From positions 1-6,097 of the forward strand of contig NATJ01000119.1 of the NCBI GenBank assembly GCA_002085305.1: 6,097 nt of DNA, given 5' to 3'. The stretch's first letter is position 1; each line of letters begins with the position of its first letter. Below are positions 1-5,638 of the stretch, one piece after another. Position numbers and translations under genes: made by a program. The notes beneath the pieces were generated by a model. It was not told the origin of the DNA, searched no databases, and saw only the letters and a list, made by a program, of their open reading frames with translations. This DNA is from Epsilonproteobacteria bacterium 4484_65. Lineage in GTDB: Bacteria; Campylobacterota; Campylobacteria; Campylobacterales; Sulfurovaceae.

Positions 1-297
1 GAAAAGAAACGTAACGAAATACTCCAAATGCTTATACTTGAACCTGAAGTTATTATCTTGGATGAAATAGACTCAGGGTTGGACATCGATGCACTTAGAG
101 CCGTCTCAGAAGGTATTAACAAGATGAAAGACGGTAAACGTACTTTCTTGGTCATCACACACTACTCTCGCATACTTGACTACATAGAACCTGATTATAT
201 CCATGTACTTAAAGAGGGTAAAGTCATCAAAACAGCGGGTGTAGAGCTTGTAGCCAAACTTGAAGCTGATGGCTATGACGGCATCGTAGAGGAATAA
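1..297 (+). CDS. sufC: SufC, Fe-S cluster assembly ATPase (3' part, 5' end outside window)
   Basis: This is the C-terminal part of the ABC-type ATPase that energises the SufBCD scaffold for cytosolic Fe-S cluster assembly. The frame is open from base 1, and the first residues (EKKRNEILQM) are what directly follows the SGG of the SufC signature motif, so the window begins inside that motif. Next come Walker B plus D-loop (VIILDEIDSGLD), the switch histidine (VITHY) and a typical SufC end (YIHVLKEGKVIKTAG). The DEIDSGLD variant is characteristic of SufC rather than of a transporter ATPase. The ATG at 28 is an internal methionine, not the start. The stop at 295-297 lies 3 nt before sufD, and the last codons carry the sufD ribosome binding site, so the genes are co-transcribed and probably translationally coupled. 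Confidence 0.95.
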   Translation, partial: EKKRNEILQMLILEPEVIILDEIDSGLDIDALRAVSEGINKMKDGKRTFLVITHYSRILDYIEPDYIHVLKEGKVIKTAGVELVAKLEADGYDGIVEE

Positions 298-300
298 TCC

Positions 301-1503
301 ATGAAAACTCCTATACGATTAGAAAACTTACGTGATGCCTCTTTGGAAACAATGGCAGAATATTTCAAAGTGGATGTTTCAAATGTTGTACTGAAAAGGT
401 TGTATACACTGGGACTGCCCAATAAAAAGTCTGAGTCTTACCGTTATTTCCCTATGGAATCTCTACTCTCAACAGAGTATGAAACACTGGATTTTACACC
501 GCTGGAAGTACACCAAAAAGAGAAAATTGAAATTCTTGATGGTCAAGTCATTAGCATACCGCCTTATGTGAGAGTATATTATACACATTATGATGACATA
601 GACATGGAGCATTATGATCCTATGTACTATTTGGGACATTTACTCAACCCGCGTGTTATCATGATAGAGATAGACGGTGACAGATCCATAGAACTTATAC
701 ACCGCTTCACAAAACCCAATGCACTCATACACTATAGACTTGTCATCAAAAACCAGGCTAACAGGCATACCACACTGTATGAAAGTTTTGAATCTACGAA
801 TGCCCAGGGCTCTTTGGTACTGCATGGCTATGACATGGTCGTAGCTCCAGACTCTACCTTGCGGGTGATAAAAAACCAAAACATCCAAAATGATGCCTAT
901 ACCTGTGTGAGTTCTCACCACTACAAGGTAAGCAGGCAAGCCAATCTTGTGCTGCAATCGTTTGACTTTGGTAATACGGCTGCCTTAGACCTGTTTAAAG
1001 TAGAGCTAGATACCTATGCAACTTTGGATGCAGGACATTTATTATACCTTTTAGGAAAGACACGAAGAGGTATTGTCTCTCAGATCGTGCATAAGGGTGA
1101 ACACTCTAGCTCCAAACAAGAGGCTAAAAGTATTTTGGAAGATGATGCCAGAGGTATTTTTGATGCACTTATACGCGTAGAACACTCTGCCATACACTCT
1201 AAAACAGTGCAAAATTCCAAAGCTGTTTTACTGGGTGAGCATTGTTATATGATCTCCAAACCTCAACTGGAAATTTATATAGACGAACTTGAAGCTTCAC
1301 ATGGGGCAACTACGGGACAGCTGGATAGCAAACAACTATTTTACCTGCGTTCACGAGGTATCTCTGAGAAAGAAGCAAAAAAAATGCTCATCATTGCTTT
1401 CGCCAATACGCTTATAGACCATATCAAAGATGCACGTTACCAGGAAAAGGTACAAAAAAGTTTTGAAGAAACATTTTACAGTCACACAAAGGAGAGCACA
1501 TGA
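301..1503 (+). CDS. sufD: SufD, Fe-S cluster assembly scaffold subunit
   Basis: This 400-residue protein of the SufB/SufD family is the partner of SufB and SufC in the cytosolic SufBC2D scaffold. The N-terminal third (about 1-110) is variable and helical. The rest is the beta-helix core and the conserved C-terminal block: EDDARGIFDALIRV at about 280-293, then SHGATTGQLD at 333-342 and LFYLRSRGISEKEAKKML at about 346-363. His334 in SHGAT aligns with the conserved SufD histidine at the SufB-SufD interface (His360 in E. coli). That, the length and the position after sufC favour SufD over SufB. The start is supported by GAGGA at 289-293, 7 nt upstream. The stop overlaps the sufE start as ATGA. 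Similar length to the family; nothing looks damaged. Confidence 0.93.
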   Translation: MKTPIRLENLRDASLETMAEYFKVDVSNVVLKRLYTLGLPNKKSESYRYFPMESLLSTEYETLDFTPLEVHQKEKIEILDGQVISIPPYVRVYYTHYDDIDMEHYDPMYYLGHLLNPRVIMIEIDGDRSIELIHRFTKPNALIHYRLVIKNQANRHTTLYESFESTNAQGSLVLHGYDMVVAPDSTLRVIKNQNIQNDAYTCVSSHHYKVSRQANLVLQSFDFGNTAALDLFKVELDTYATLDAGHLLYLLGKTRRGIVSQIVHKGEHSSSKQEAKSILEDDARGIFDALIRVEHSAIHSKTVQNSKAVLLGEHCYMISKPQLEIYIDELEASHGATTGQLDSKQLFYLRSRGISEKEAKKMLIIAFANTLIDHIKDARYQEKVQKSFEETFYSHTKEST

Positions 1504-1931
1504 CCATGGATGAAACCATAGTGCAGTACAAAGAAGATTTTGACCTCTTCCCTACTGCCAATGACAAGATAGAATACATTTTCGACTTAGGTAAAAAACA
1601 TACTACGCTTCCTGATGAAGAAAAAAATGATGCTACCTTCGTTCAAGGCTGTGCCTCTGCTGCATGGCTTGTGGGTGAATGTGTTGAAGGCAAACTGCTC
1701 TTACGCGGAGAAGGTACTTCAGAGATGGCAAAAGGTATGTTAACCCTTTTACTGGATATCTTTGGAAACCGTACTGCAGATGAGATACTGGCCTTTGATC
1801 CGGTCAAACTACATGACATGGGAATAGTAGAACTCCTTTCCCCTGTTCGTCAACAGAGCTTGGAAGCCTTTTTAAAAATGGTGTATAGCTATGCACAAAG
1901 ATGCAAAGAACAATCTATAGAAGGAAAATAA
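1500..1931 (+). CDS. sufE: SufE, cysteine desulfurase sulfur acceptor
   Basis: This 143-residue SufE-family protein accepts persulfide sulfur from the SufS cysteine desulfurase and passes it to the SufBCD scaffold. The diagnostic block FVQGCASAAWLVGE places the acceptor cysteine at residue 51, the same number as in E. coli SufE. The C-terminal half (DIFGNRTADEILAFD, then LSPVRQQSLEAFLKMV) is standard SufE. The chosen ATG overlaps the sufD stop (ATGA) and has AAAGGAG at 1488-1494, 5 nt upstream. Met3 at 1506 is an alternative start with a longer 11-nt spacing. There is no sufS between sufD and sufE, so the desulfurase must be encoded upstream of the window or elsewhere. Confidence 0.94.
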   Translation: MTMDETIVQYKEDFDLFPTANDKIEYIFDLGKKHTTLPDEEKNDATFVQGCASAAWLVGECVEGKLLLRGEGTSEMAKGMLTLLLDIFGNRTADEILAFDPVKLHDMGIVELLSPVRQQSLEAFLKMVYSYAQRCKEQSIEGK

Positions 1932-1932
1932 A

Positions 1933-2403
1933 ATGGATATCAACAATATAAAAATAGACGATGTTCCTACCACAACAGAAGAACTCAAAGCCTATGATGA
2001 AAAGTTCCCAAAAACTACTCAGGCGAGCATAGATGAAAAGATGGCAGCTCAAAAGAAAGCCTTTATGGATAAACAGCCTTCAGACAGAGAAATGGAGGAG
2101 AAAATCGTAGAGCACCTCAAACTTATCTATGATCCAGAGCTTCCGGTAAATATCTATGATCTTGGACTCATTTATGAAGTAAAGTGCTGGACCAATGATG
2201 TGTCCATGCTAAAGATGTGTAAGATCACCATGACACTCACCTCTGCTACATGTTCATTTTCAAATGTGATTGTAGACTTGGTAAAAAGTATCGTTAGCAG
2301 ACAAAGTGGCCTAGAAAACATAGATGTAGATATTGTATTTGACCCACCTTGGAATCAAGAGAGTATGAGTGATGAGGCAAAACTTGCGATGGGTCTACTG
2401 TAA
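1933..2403 (+). CDS. sufT: SufT-like MIP18/DUF59 family Fe-S maturation protein
   Basis: This 156-residue protein has a MIP18/DUF59 domain at about residues 53-156, preceded by a charged, probably disordered N-terminal extension of about 50 residues. Family landmarks are DPELPVNIYDLGLIYEV (68-83), the TLTSATC strand with the conserved cysteine at 107, and the end FDPPWNQESMSDEAKLAMG, close to the DPPWTP-MS-EAK-LG pattern of the SUF-linked branch. Proteins of this branch are thought to help in Fe-S cluster maturation or carriage; no precise reaction is established here. The start follows the sufE stop by 1 nt with AAGGA at 1921-1925, so it is the last gene of the SUF operon. The subgroup symbol is less sure than the domain. 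Confidence 0.85.
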   Translation: MDINNIKIDDVPTTTEELKAYDEKFPKTTQASIDEKMAAQKKAFMDKQPSDREMEEKIVEHLKLIYDPELPVNIYDLGLIYEVKCWTNDVSMLKMCKITMTLTSATCSFSNVIVDLVKSIVSRQSGLENIDVDIVFDPPWNQESMSDEAKLAMGLL

Positions 2404-2420
2404 AAGCAGGTTTCCTTGCC
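2401..2420 (-). terminator. Weak candidate terminator at the convergent gene ends
   Basis: Read on the minus strand this stretch forms a 5-bp stem (GCAAGG / CCTGC with one bulged A, loop AAA) followed by TTTTA. It lies 20-40 nt past the stop of the EAL fragment and overlaps the stop codon of the SufT-like gene. The stem is short and the U-run has only four Ts, so it could be chance. A second small dyad (AGATC at 2431-2435, GATCT at 2445-2449) precedes an 8-T run at 2458-2465 on the plus strand, but at a spacing too long for a standard terminator of the SUF operon. Confidence 0.22.
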
Positions 2421-2439
2421 GTCTCTCATAAGATCCTTA

Positions 2440-2811
2440 TTACAGATCTCCCAAACATTTTTTTTCCATCTCGTCCGAAGGCATCGGTTCACAATAGTAA
2501 TAGCCCTGTAGATTCTCACATCCAAACTCTACAAGAAAGTCTCTTTGAGCATCCGTCTCTACACCTTCTGCAATAAGTTCAAGGCCAAGACTCTTTGCAA
2601 GTGCAATAATTGCTTTTACAATAGCAATATCATCTTTATCATCAGGGATACCCTTCACAAAAGACTGGTCAATTTTGAGTTTATCAACAGGTAATCGTTT
2701 TAAATATGCCAATGAAGAGTATCCGGTACCAAAATCATCGATCACGATCTTGATACCCATCTGACTGATCAGCTCAAGCTTGCTAATGGCCTCTTCAGGG
2801 TTTATCACGTA
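2440..2811 (-). pseudogene. C-terminal half of the EAL domain, out of frame with its parent gene
   Basis: About 122 residues encode the second half of an EAL c-di-GMP phosphodiesterase domain: NPEEAISKLELISQMG, IVIDDFGTGYSSLAYLKRLP with the metal-binding DD pair, LKID with the conserved lysine, the LIAEGVET glutamate motif, and QGYYYCEPMP. It continues the gene beginning at 4213. The frame changes at 2806-2812, and about 95 residues of the domain are missing there, including the NLS asparagine and the E-[IL]-TES glutamate strand. The fragment is open only from 2811, just after a TGA at 2814-2812. A GTG at 2808 could nominally start it, but I see no good ribosome binding site and the product would be half a TIM barrel. 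Best read as the stranded 3' end of a broken gene or of a mis-assembled one. Confidence 0.85.
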
Positions 2812-4213
2812 TCAAAGCTTCTACCCCTGTCAGTTTCCCGGAATTAGCATCTACTTGTGATTGATAATAAAGTATAAATTCCTCGTTTTTCAGAGCTTGA
2901 CGCAGATTTGTCTCCATAACAACACGTTCCAATGCCAATGCAGTCATTTCAGAGGAGTAGAACTGAAAATTATTTCGTCCTTCCTCTTTTGCTTTATACA
3001 TAGCGGCATCAGCATATTTGATCAGATTATTTGCATCTGTATCATCCTGAGGATAGAGACTGATACCAATACTGCAGGAGATGTAGAGTGTATGACCTTC
3101 AATATGAACGGGTTGTGTTAAGACCTCCAGGATCTTTTGGGCTAAGTGTGATACATCTTGTATCTCTTTCATATCTTCTATAATAATAGTGAATTCATCA
3201 CCCCCTAGACGAGCAAGAGTGTCTTCTTTGCGAATTTTAGCTTTTAATCGCTCGGTTACTGCTACAAGCATTTTATCACCAACTTGATGACCTAAAGAGT
3301 CATTGATCTGTTTAAAATGGTCAAGGTCAATAAAAAAGAGTGCAATTTCTGTCTTATGCCGTTTTGCCTGCTCGATCCCATGTTCCAATCTATCATTGAA
3401 AAGAACACGATTAGGCAAACCTGTCAGAGCATCATGATGAGCCTGATCAAATAAAATATCTTTTTGCTTTTTTATCTCATAGGTTTTTGTTGCTATATCT
3501 GTTTCAAGCTGCTTAGTGTATTGTTCTTCTTTTGCATGCATTTTTTGGATCAATACATAGATAATAATTAAAAAAATGATAGAAAGTAAGATGGTACTAA
3601 TAAGAGTTTCTATGAAATCAGAGTACATCGCAGCAAAAAAGTCACGCTCTTTGATCTTTATATTTAACAATCCCCGTATTTCACCAAGCTTATAATCATA
3701 CGCATTTTCATACTTATCCCGGATACTTGGTATGGCGTCCTCACGTTTACCATGGCAGCGTAGACAGGATTGTTGGATAAACAGAGGTTTTGTATAATAA
3801 TATACATCCTCTTTCTGTATAAACTTGTCTGTCTCTTCAGGATTTTTTTTAAAATACTGGATCATCTCCAGTTCAAAACCATTTGCCATATTGTCTGGAT
3901 TTCTCGGACGGTCTGATACGGTACGTATAACTACATCACCTTGAACGCTTGATGAAAAACGATTACTAATTTCTGAAATGGTCTTGACAGGAAGCAAGTT
4001 GATCGTCTTCTCATCAACTTCGATATGATAAAGGAGGAAAAAATCTTGATAGGTTTGGCGAAAAGCAGAGATGAATTCTGAAAGGGATCGACTCTCATTT
4101 AGGACAATAAGTTTCTGGGTTTCTTGGATTCGATGGTATTCTTCATAGGTTTTATAGCCTATCGCTACAAAGAGTAAAAATGCAAATATCATGAAAAACT
4201 TCATATTTCGCAT
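2795..4213 (-). CDS. Membrane diguanylate cyclase with periplasmic c-haem (Tll0287-like/DUF3365) sensor; EAL domain cut short
   Basis: This 472-residue inner-membrane protein makes c-di-GMP. In order it has a TM segment or signal anchor (about 4-20), a periplasmic Tll0287-like/DUF3365 domain (about 35-190) with one c-haem site CLRCH at 150-154, TM2 (about 204-222), a coiled linker (225-255), and a GGDEF domain (about 257-420). The GGDEF domain has DALTGLPNR, FFIDLDHFK, GGDEF at 337-341, and the product-inhibition I-site RKED at 328-331, exactly five residues before GGDEF. An EAL domain starts (FILYYQSQVD, GVEALIR, EAL at 465-467) but is lost after Arg469; DKP and TGA follow. The cyclase half looks fully competent. 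The phosphodiesterase cannot be active. The start ATG follows GGAAAGG at about 10 nt. It lies downstream of the cytochrome gene on the same strand, 134 nt away. Confidence 0.88.
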   Translation of the reverse strand: MRNMKFFMIFAFLLFVAIGYKTYEEYHRIQETQKLIVLNESRSLSEFISAFRQTYQDFFLLYHIEVDEKTINLLPVKTISEISNRFSSSVQGDVVIRTVSDRPRNPDNMANGFELEMIQYFKKNPEETDKFIQKEDVYYYTKPLFIQQSCLRCHGKREDAIPSIRDKYENAYDYKLGEIRGLLNIKIKERDFFAAMYSDFIETLISTILLSIIFLIIIYVLIQKMHAKEEQYTKQLETDIATKTYEIKKQKDILFDQAHHDALTGLPNRVLFNDRLEHGIEQAKRHKTEIALFFIDLDHFKQINDSLGHQVGDKMLVAVTERLKAKIRKEDTLARLGGDEFTIIIEDMKEIQDVSHLAQKILEVLTQPVHIEGHTLYISCSIGISLYPQDDTDANNLIKYADAAMYKAKEEGRNNFQFYSSEMTALALERVVMETNLRQALKNEEFILYYQSQVDANSGKLTGVEALIRDKP

Positions 4214-4347
4214 AATGATTTACCTTTCCACCACAATATATTTTACAAGTTATTATTATTTTACCATATTTTACTTACAATACTAATACATTAGTTATAG
4301 TTATAATTTTGTTTATAAATATACCTCCTAGCTATCCTTTTTAATAT
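4214..4347. other. AT-rich spacer between cytochrome and cyclase genes, with an orphan Shine-Dalgarno
   Basis: This very AT-rich spacer carries the upstream region of the cyclase gene (minus strand). It holds a 14-bp dyad, annotated separately, and a perfect minus-strand AGGAGG at 4324-4329. That AGGAGG has no ATG, GTG or TTG opening a frame at a usable distance. It overlaps the TAG that would have ended the cytochrome frame had the 23-nt shift not occurred. I see no clear -10/-35 pair for the cyclase, so it may be read through from the cytochrome promoter or use a weak AT-rich promoter here. Confidence 0.5.
4282..4295. promoter_or_regulatory. 14-bp dyad, possible operator upstream of the cyclase gene
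   Basis: ACTAAT-AC-ATTAGT is a perfect 6-bp inverted repeat with a 2-bp centre, located 69-82 nt upstream of the cyclase start. The symmetry suits a dimeric regulator, but the surroundings are so AT-rich that chance dyads are expected. I cannot match it to a known regulator box. Confidence 0.25.
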
Positions 4348-4390
4348 TCAAAGCAATGATCTGCAAACCTTCAAAGCAATGATCTGCAAA
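4347..4390. repeat. Two identical 21-nt direct repeats, period 23
   Basis: Copies at 4347-4367 and 4370-4390 are identical over 21 nt. They are separated by CC, while the second copy is followed by GG. A stretch at 4397-4408 is the exact reverse complement of 4345-4356 (12 bp), and its first 10 bp also match copy two, so the site is a quasi-palindrome prone to template switching. The extra 23 nt lie at the 3' end of the cytochrome gene and shift its frame. Confidence 0.9.
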
Positions 4391-4956
4391 GGTTTTTTGC
4401 TTTGAATACGCAAAAAAGTATTGACTGATTTATCTATCGTAAATTGAAGTGTCTCCTTTTCCCCATCAGGACAAGCCGCTTTGTCAAGAAAATGGTCAAA
4501 ATGATCTGAGAGTACTTCAACCCTAAAGTAAATATCATCTTTTATCTTAATCTCAACGTGATACTTACCCTCTTTTAGAAGCCCCAGAGGGATAAAATAG
4601 CCTTTAGCAGAAGGCAGAGCAAAGTGTGAAAGACTCTCTGGTTTCCACTCCCCACTATCCGGCATCCATAATTCACACTCTTTTTTCATATGGTTTAAGA
4701 GACTAAAGAAGTCTTCTGTATCACCTTTGGAAATATTTGTATCACCTGCATAGCGTCTTATATGGCTGTTTGCTGCTTTGCTTCCCGTATCAAAACTCAG
4801 TCTTCCGCTACATTCACCCTCATGACACTTCGCACAGAGTGTGTTAAAGATCACTGCTATTTTTGTACTGCTGTCTTCTACTTTTTGGGCTGAGGAAAGA
4901 TGCAAAGGAAAAGTAGCAAAGAGCATCCATAACCATAAATATTTTGTCATTTTCAT
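4348..4956 (-). CDS. Exported mono-haem c-type cytochrome of unknown function
   Basis: This 202-residue protein has a classical signal peptide: KMTK basic start, hydrophobic core LWLWMLFATFPLHL, small residues SSA near 20-23. One c-haem site, CAKCH, is at 41-45, so the mature protein should sit in the periplasm with covalent haem. Met90 or Met98 are possible distal ligands. The C-terminal half (about 115-190) alternates hydrophobic and polar residues as in a beta-rich domain; I recognise no enzyme family. The start is supported by AGGTAGGT about 6-13 nt upstream and a -10 box at 4995-5000. The last residues (KVCRSLL) come from the 23-nt repeat. Without the repeat the frame would end as LNIKKDS with TAG at 4330-4328. 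It precedes the haem-sensor cyclase on the same strand, which suggests a shared redox signal, but that link is inference. Confidence 0.8.
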   Translation of the reverse strand: MKMTKYLWLWMLFATFPLHLSSAQKVEDSSTKIAVIFNTLCAKCHEGECSGRLSFDTGSKAANSHIRRYAGDTNISKGDTEDFFSLLNHMKKECELWMPDSGEWKPESLSHFALPSAKGYFIPLGLLKEGKYHVEIKIKDDIYFRVEVLSDHFDHFLDKAACPDGEKETLQFTIDKSVNTFLRIQSKKPLQIIALKVCRSLL

Positions 4957-4994
4957 AATAGCACCTACCTTTTTTAGAAATGTACCTATTTTTT

Positions 4995-5000
4995 ATTATA
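4995..5000 (-). promoter_or_regulatory. Candidate -10 box for the cytochrome gene
   Basis: The minus strand reads TATAAT here, a perfect sigma-70 -10 hexamer, which would start transcription near 4988 and give a leader of about 30 nt. No good -35 is seen at 16-18 nt. Campylobacterota promoters often lack a clear -35, so this does not exclude it, but such a hexamer can occur by chance in AT-rich DNA. Confidence 0.4.
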
Positions 5001-5043
5001 ACTCTTTTTCTGAGAAAATATATCAGTGTTTCATATTTTATTC

Positions 5044-5124
5044 TTGGAAGTAATGCTTTAGCTTCACATTAATATTTGCCAAAGCTACACACAGACATAC
5101 ACTTCGATAAAGTATTGCTTCCAA
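5044..5124. repeat. 81-nt inverted-repeat element (17-bp arms), MITE-like or small RNA hairpin
   Basis: Arms TTGGAAGTAATGCTTTA (5044-5060) and TAAAGTATTGCTTCCAA (5108-5124) pair along all 17 positions as plus-strand RNA: 15 Watson-Crick pairs and two G-U pairs (5051-5117 and 5055-5113). As minus-strand RNA the same two positions would be A-C mismatches. A nested 4-6 bp stem (TAGCTT near 5059-5064 with AAGCTA at 5082-5087) lies in the loop. TATTC occurs directly before the left arm (5039-5043) and again at 5128-5132, 3 nt after the right arm, which could be a target-site duplication. No promoter or immediate terminator is attached. Confidence 0.6.
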
Positions 5125-5187
5125 AAGTATTCATAATAATCTTTTTTTAATAATATTGCCCCTCCCCTAGCTTTTTACAAATAATCC

Positions 5188-5196
5188 TGCTATAAT
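5188..5196 (+). promoter_or_regulatory. Extended -10 promoter (TGC-TATAAT) for the helicase leader
   Basis: TGCTATAAT is a perfect extended -10 element (TGn then TATAAT at 5191-5196), predicting a transcription start near 5202-5205. TTTACA at 5174-5179 is only 11 nt away, so it is not a proper -35; the T-rich stretch upstream is typical of Campylobacterota promoters. It is the strongest promoter-like site in the window and points at the helicase, leaving a leader of about 190 nt. Confidence 0.65.
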
Positions 5197-5202
5197 TCCG
5201 AA

Positions 5203-5395
5203 CTTTTCTGCAAGAGAGTATCAAACTCCTTATTTAGATACATGAGATGTATCTCCTTTTTTCCACGCATTGACGTGTGATAGTTTGGTATCAGTTGCAT
5301 AAAACAGGGTTTAATATAACCGCTTGTAACTTTAGAACCGTTCTATCGCCAAGATTTTATCACCCCACTATATTACTATAAAGAAAAACATAAAT
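5203..5395 (+). promoter_or_regulatory. Structured 5' leader of the helicase mRNA (predicted multi-stem RNA)
   Basis: The stretch between the promoter and the helicase start is non-coding and has nested inverted repeats. An outer stem P1 pairs 5218-5227 with 5282-5291 (10 pairs, two G-U). Inside it lie P2 (5236-5243 with 5247-5254, 8 bp, loop GAG) and P3 (5264-5267 with 5274-5277, 4 bp, loop CATTGA), forming a three-way junction. Further on are small stems at GGTT/AACC (5308-5311 with 5318-5321) and TAGAA/TTCTA (5333-5337 with 5341-5345). The helicase start has only a weak A-rich ribosome binding site (AAAGAAAAA). Long structured leaders that allow self-control are known for DEAD-box helicase genes such as E. 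coli deaD. I recognise no named riboswitch class. Confidence 0.45.
5236..5262 (+). terminator. Terminator-like hairpin inside the helicase leader (possible attenuator)
   Basis: AGATACAT-GAG-ATGTATCT forms a perfect 8-bp stem with a 3-nt loop, followed by CC and then six Ts (5257-5262), the layout of an intrinsic terminator. The stem is AT-rich and so rather weak. It lies about 35-60 nt after the predicted start, so it could stop transcripts early (attenuation, or a short stand-alone RNA) or simply be arm P2 of the leader fold. Confidence 0.4.
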
Positions 5396-5638
5396 ATGAA
5401 ATTTACTGATTTTAACCTCAAAGACACAATTCAAGCGGCTGTAACAGACGCAGGATTTACAGAACCTTCACCCGTACAAAGAGATGCTATACCTTTAGTA
5501 CTGGAGGGTCACGATCTTATCGCACAAGCACAAACAGGTACAGGTAAAACTGCTGCATTTGGTCTTCCTATGATGAGTATGATGAAAGCTGACGGTTCAA
5601 CATTTTTACATTCCTTCCAAAAGAGCGTCAAACATTGA
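5396..5638 (+). pseudogene. DEAD-box RNA helicase, N-terminal fragment (Q motif and motif I only)
   Basis: The 5' end of an RhlE-like DEAD-box RNA helicase gene. Real family sequence runs from residue 1 to about 68: FTDFNLKDTI, the Q motif GFTEPSPVQ (Gln28), and the P-loop AQTGTGKT at 45-52 followed by AAFGLPMM. After ADGS the frame is wrong: residues 69-80 are an out-of-frame tail ending in TGA at 5636-5638. The downstream part of the gene resumes one frame over at about 5596. About 95-100 residues are missing between them, including motif Ia (PTRELA), GG, Ib (TPGR) and II (DEAD). Such a product could bind nucleotide loosely at best and cannot hydrolyse ATP. The ATG at 5396 is chosen because the protein begins like the family there; the ribosome binding site is weak. 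Confidence 0.88.

Noticed and set aside
640..957. Minus-strand open frame inside sufD
   Set aside because: It lies antisense to strongly conserved sufD codons, has no family resemblance and no ribosome binding site; it is a shadow frame.
2440..2808. Independent EAL-domain gene starting at GTG 2808
   Set aside because: It would begin mid-domain at the junction with no good ribosome binding site; it is the 3' remainder of the upstream gene.
2861..3121. Plus-strand open frame opposite the GGDEF/EAL region
   Set aside because: It is antisense to conserved GGDEF sequence; its composition is that of a complement strand and no start signal is seen.
4347..4408. CRISPR-like or attachment-site repeat
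   Set aside because: Only two copies with a 2-nt gap, no spacers, no cas genes or integrase in the window; better explained as local template switching.
4841..5053. Plus-strand open frame across the start of the cytochrome gene
   Set aside because: It is antisense to the signal peptide and haem motif, then runs into non-coding AT-rich DNA. No recognisable protein.
5174..5196. TTTACA / TATAAT as a full -35/-10 promoter
   Set aside because: The spacing is 11 nt, far too short for sigma-70; only the extended -10 is kept.
5295..5320. Second promoter TTGCAT / TATAAC within the helicase leader
   Set aside because: The spacer of 14 nt is too short and both hexamers are imperfect; the site at 5188-5196 is much better.
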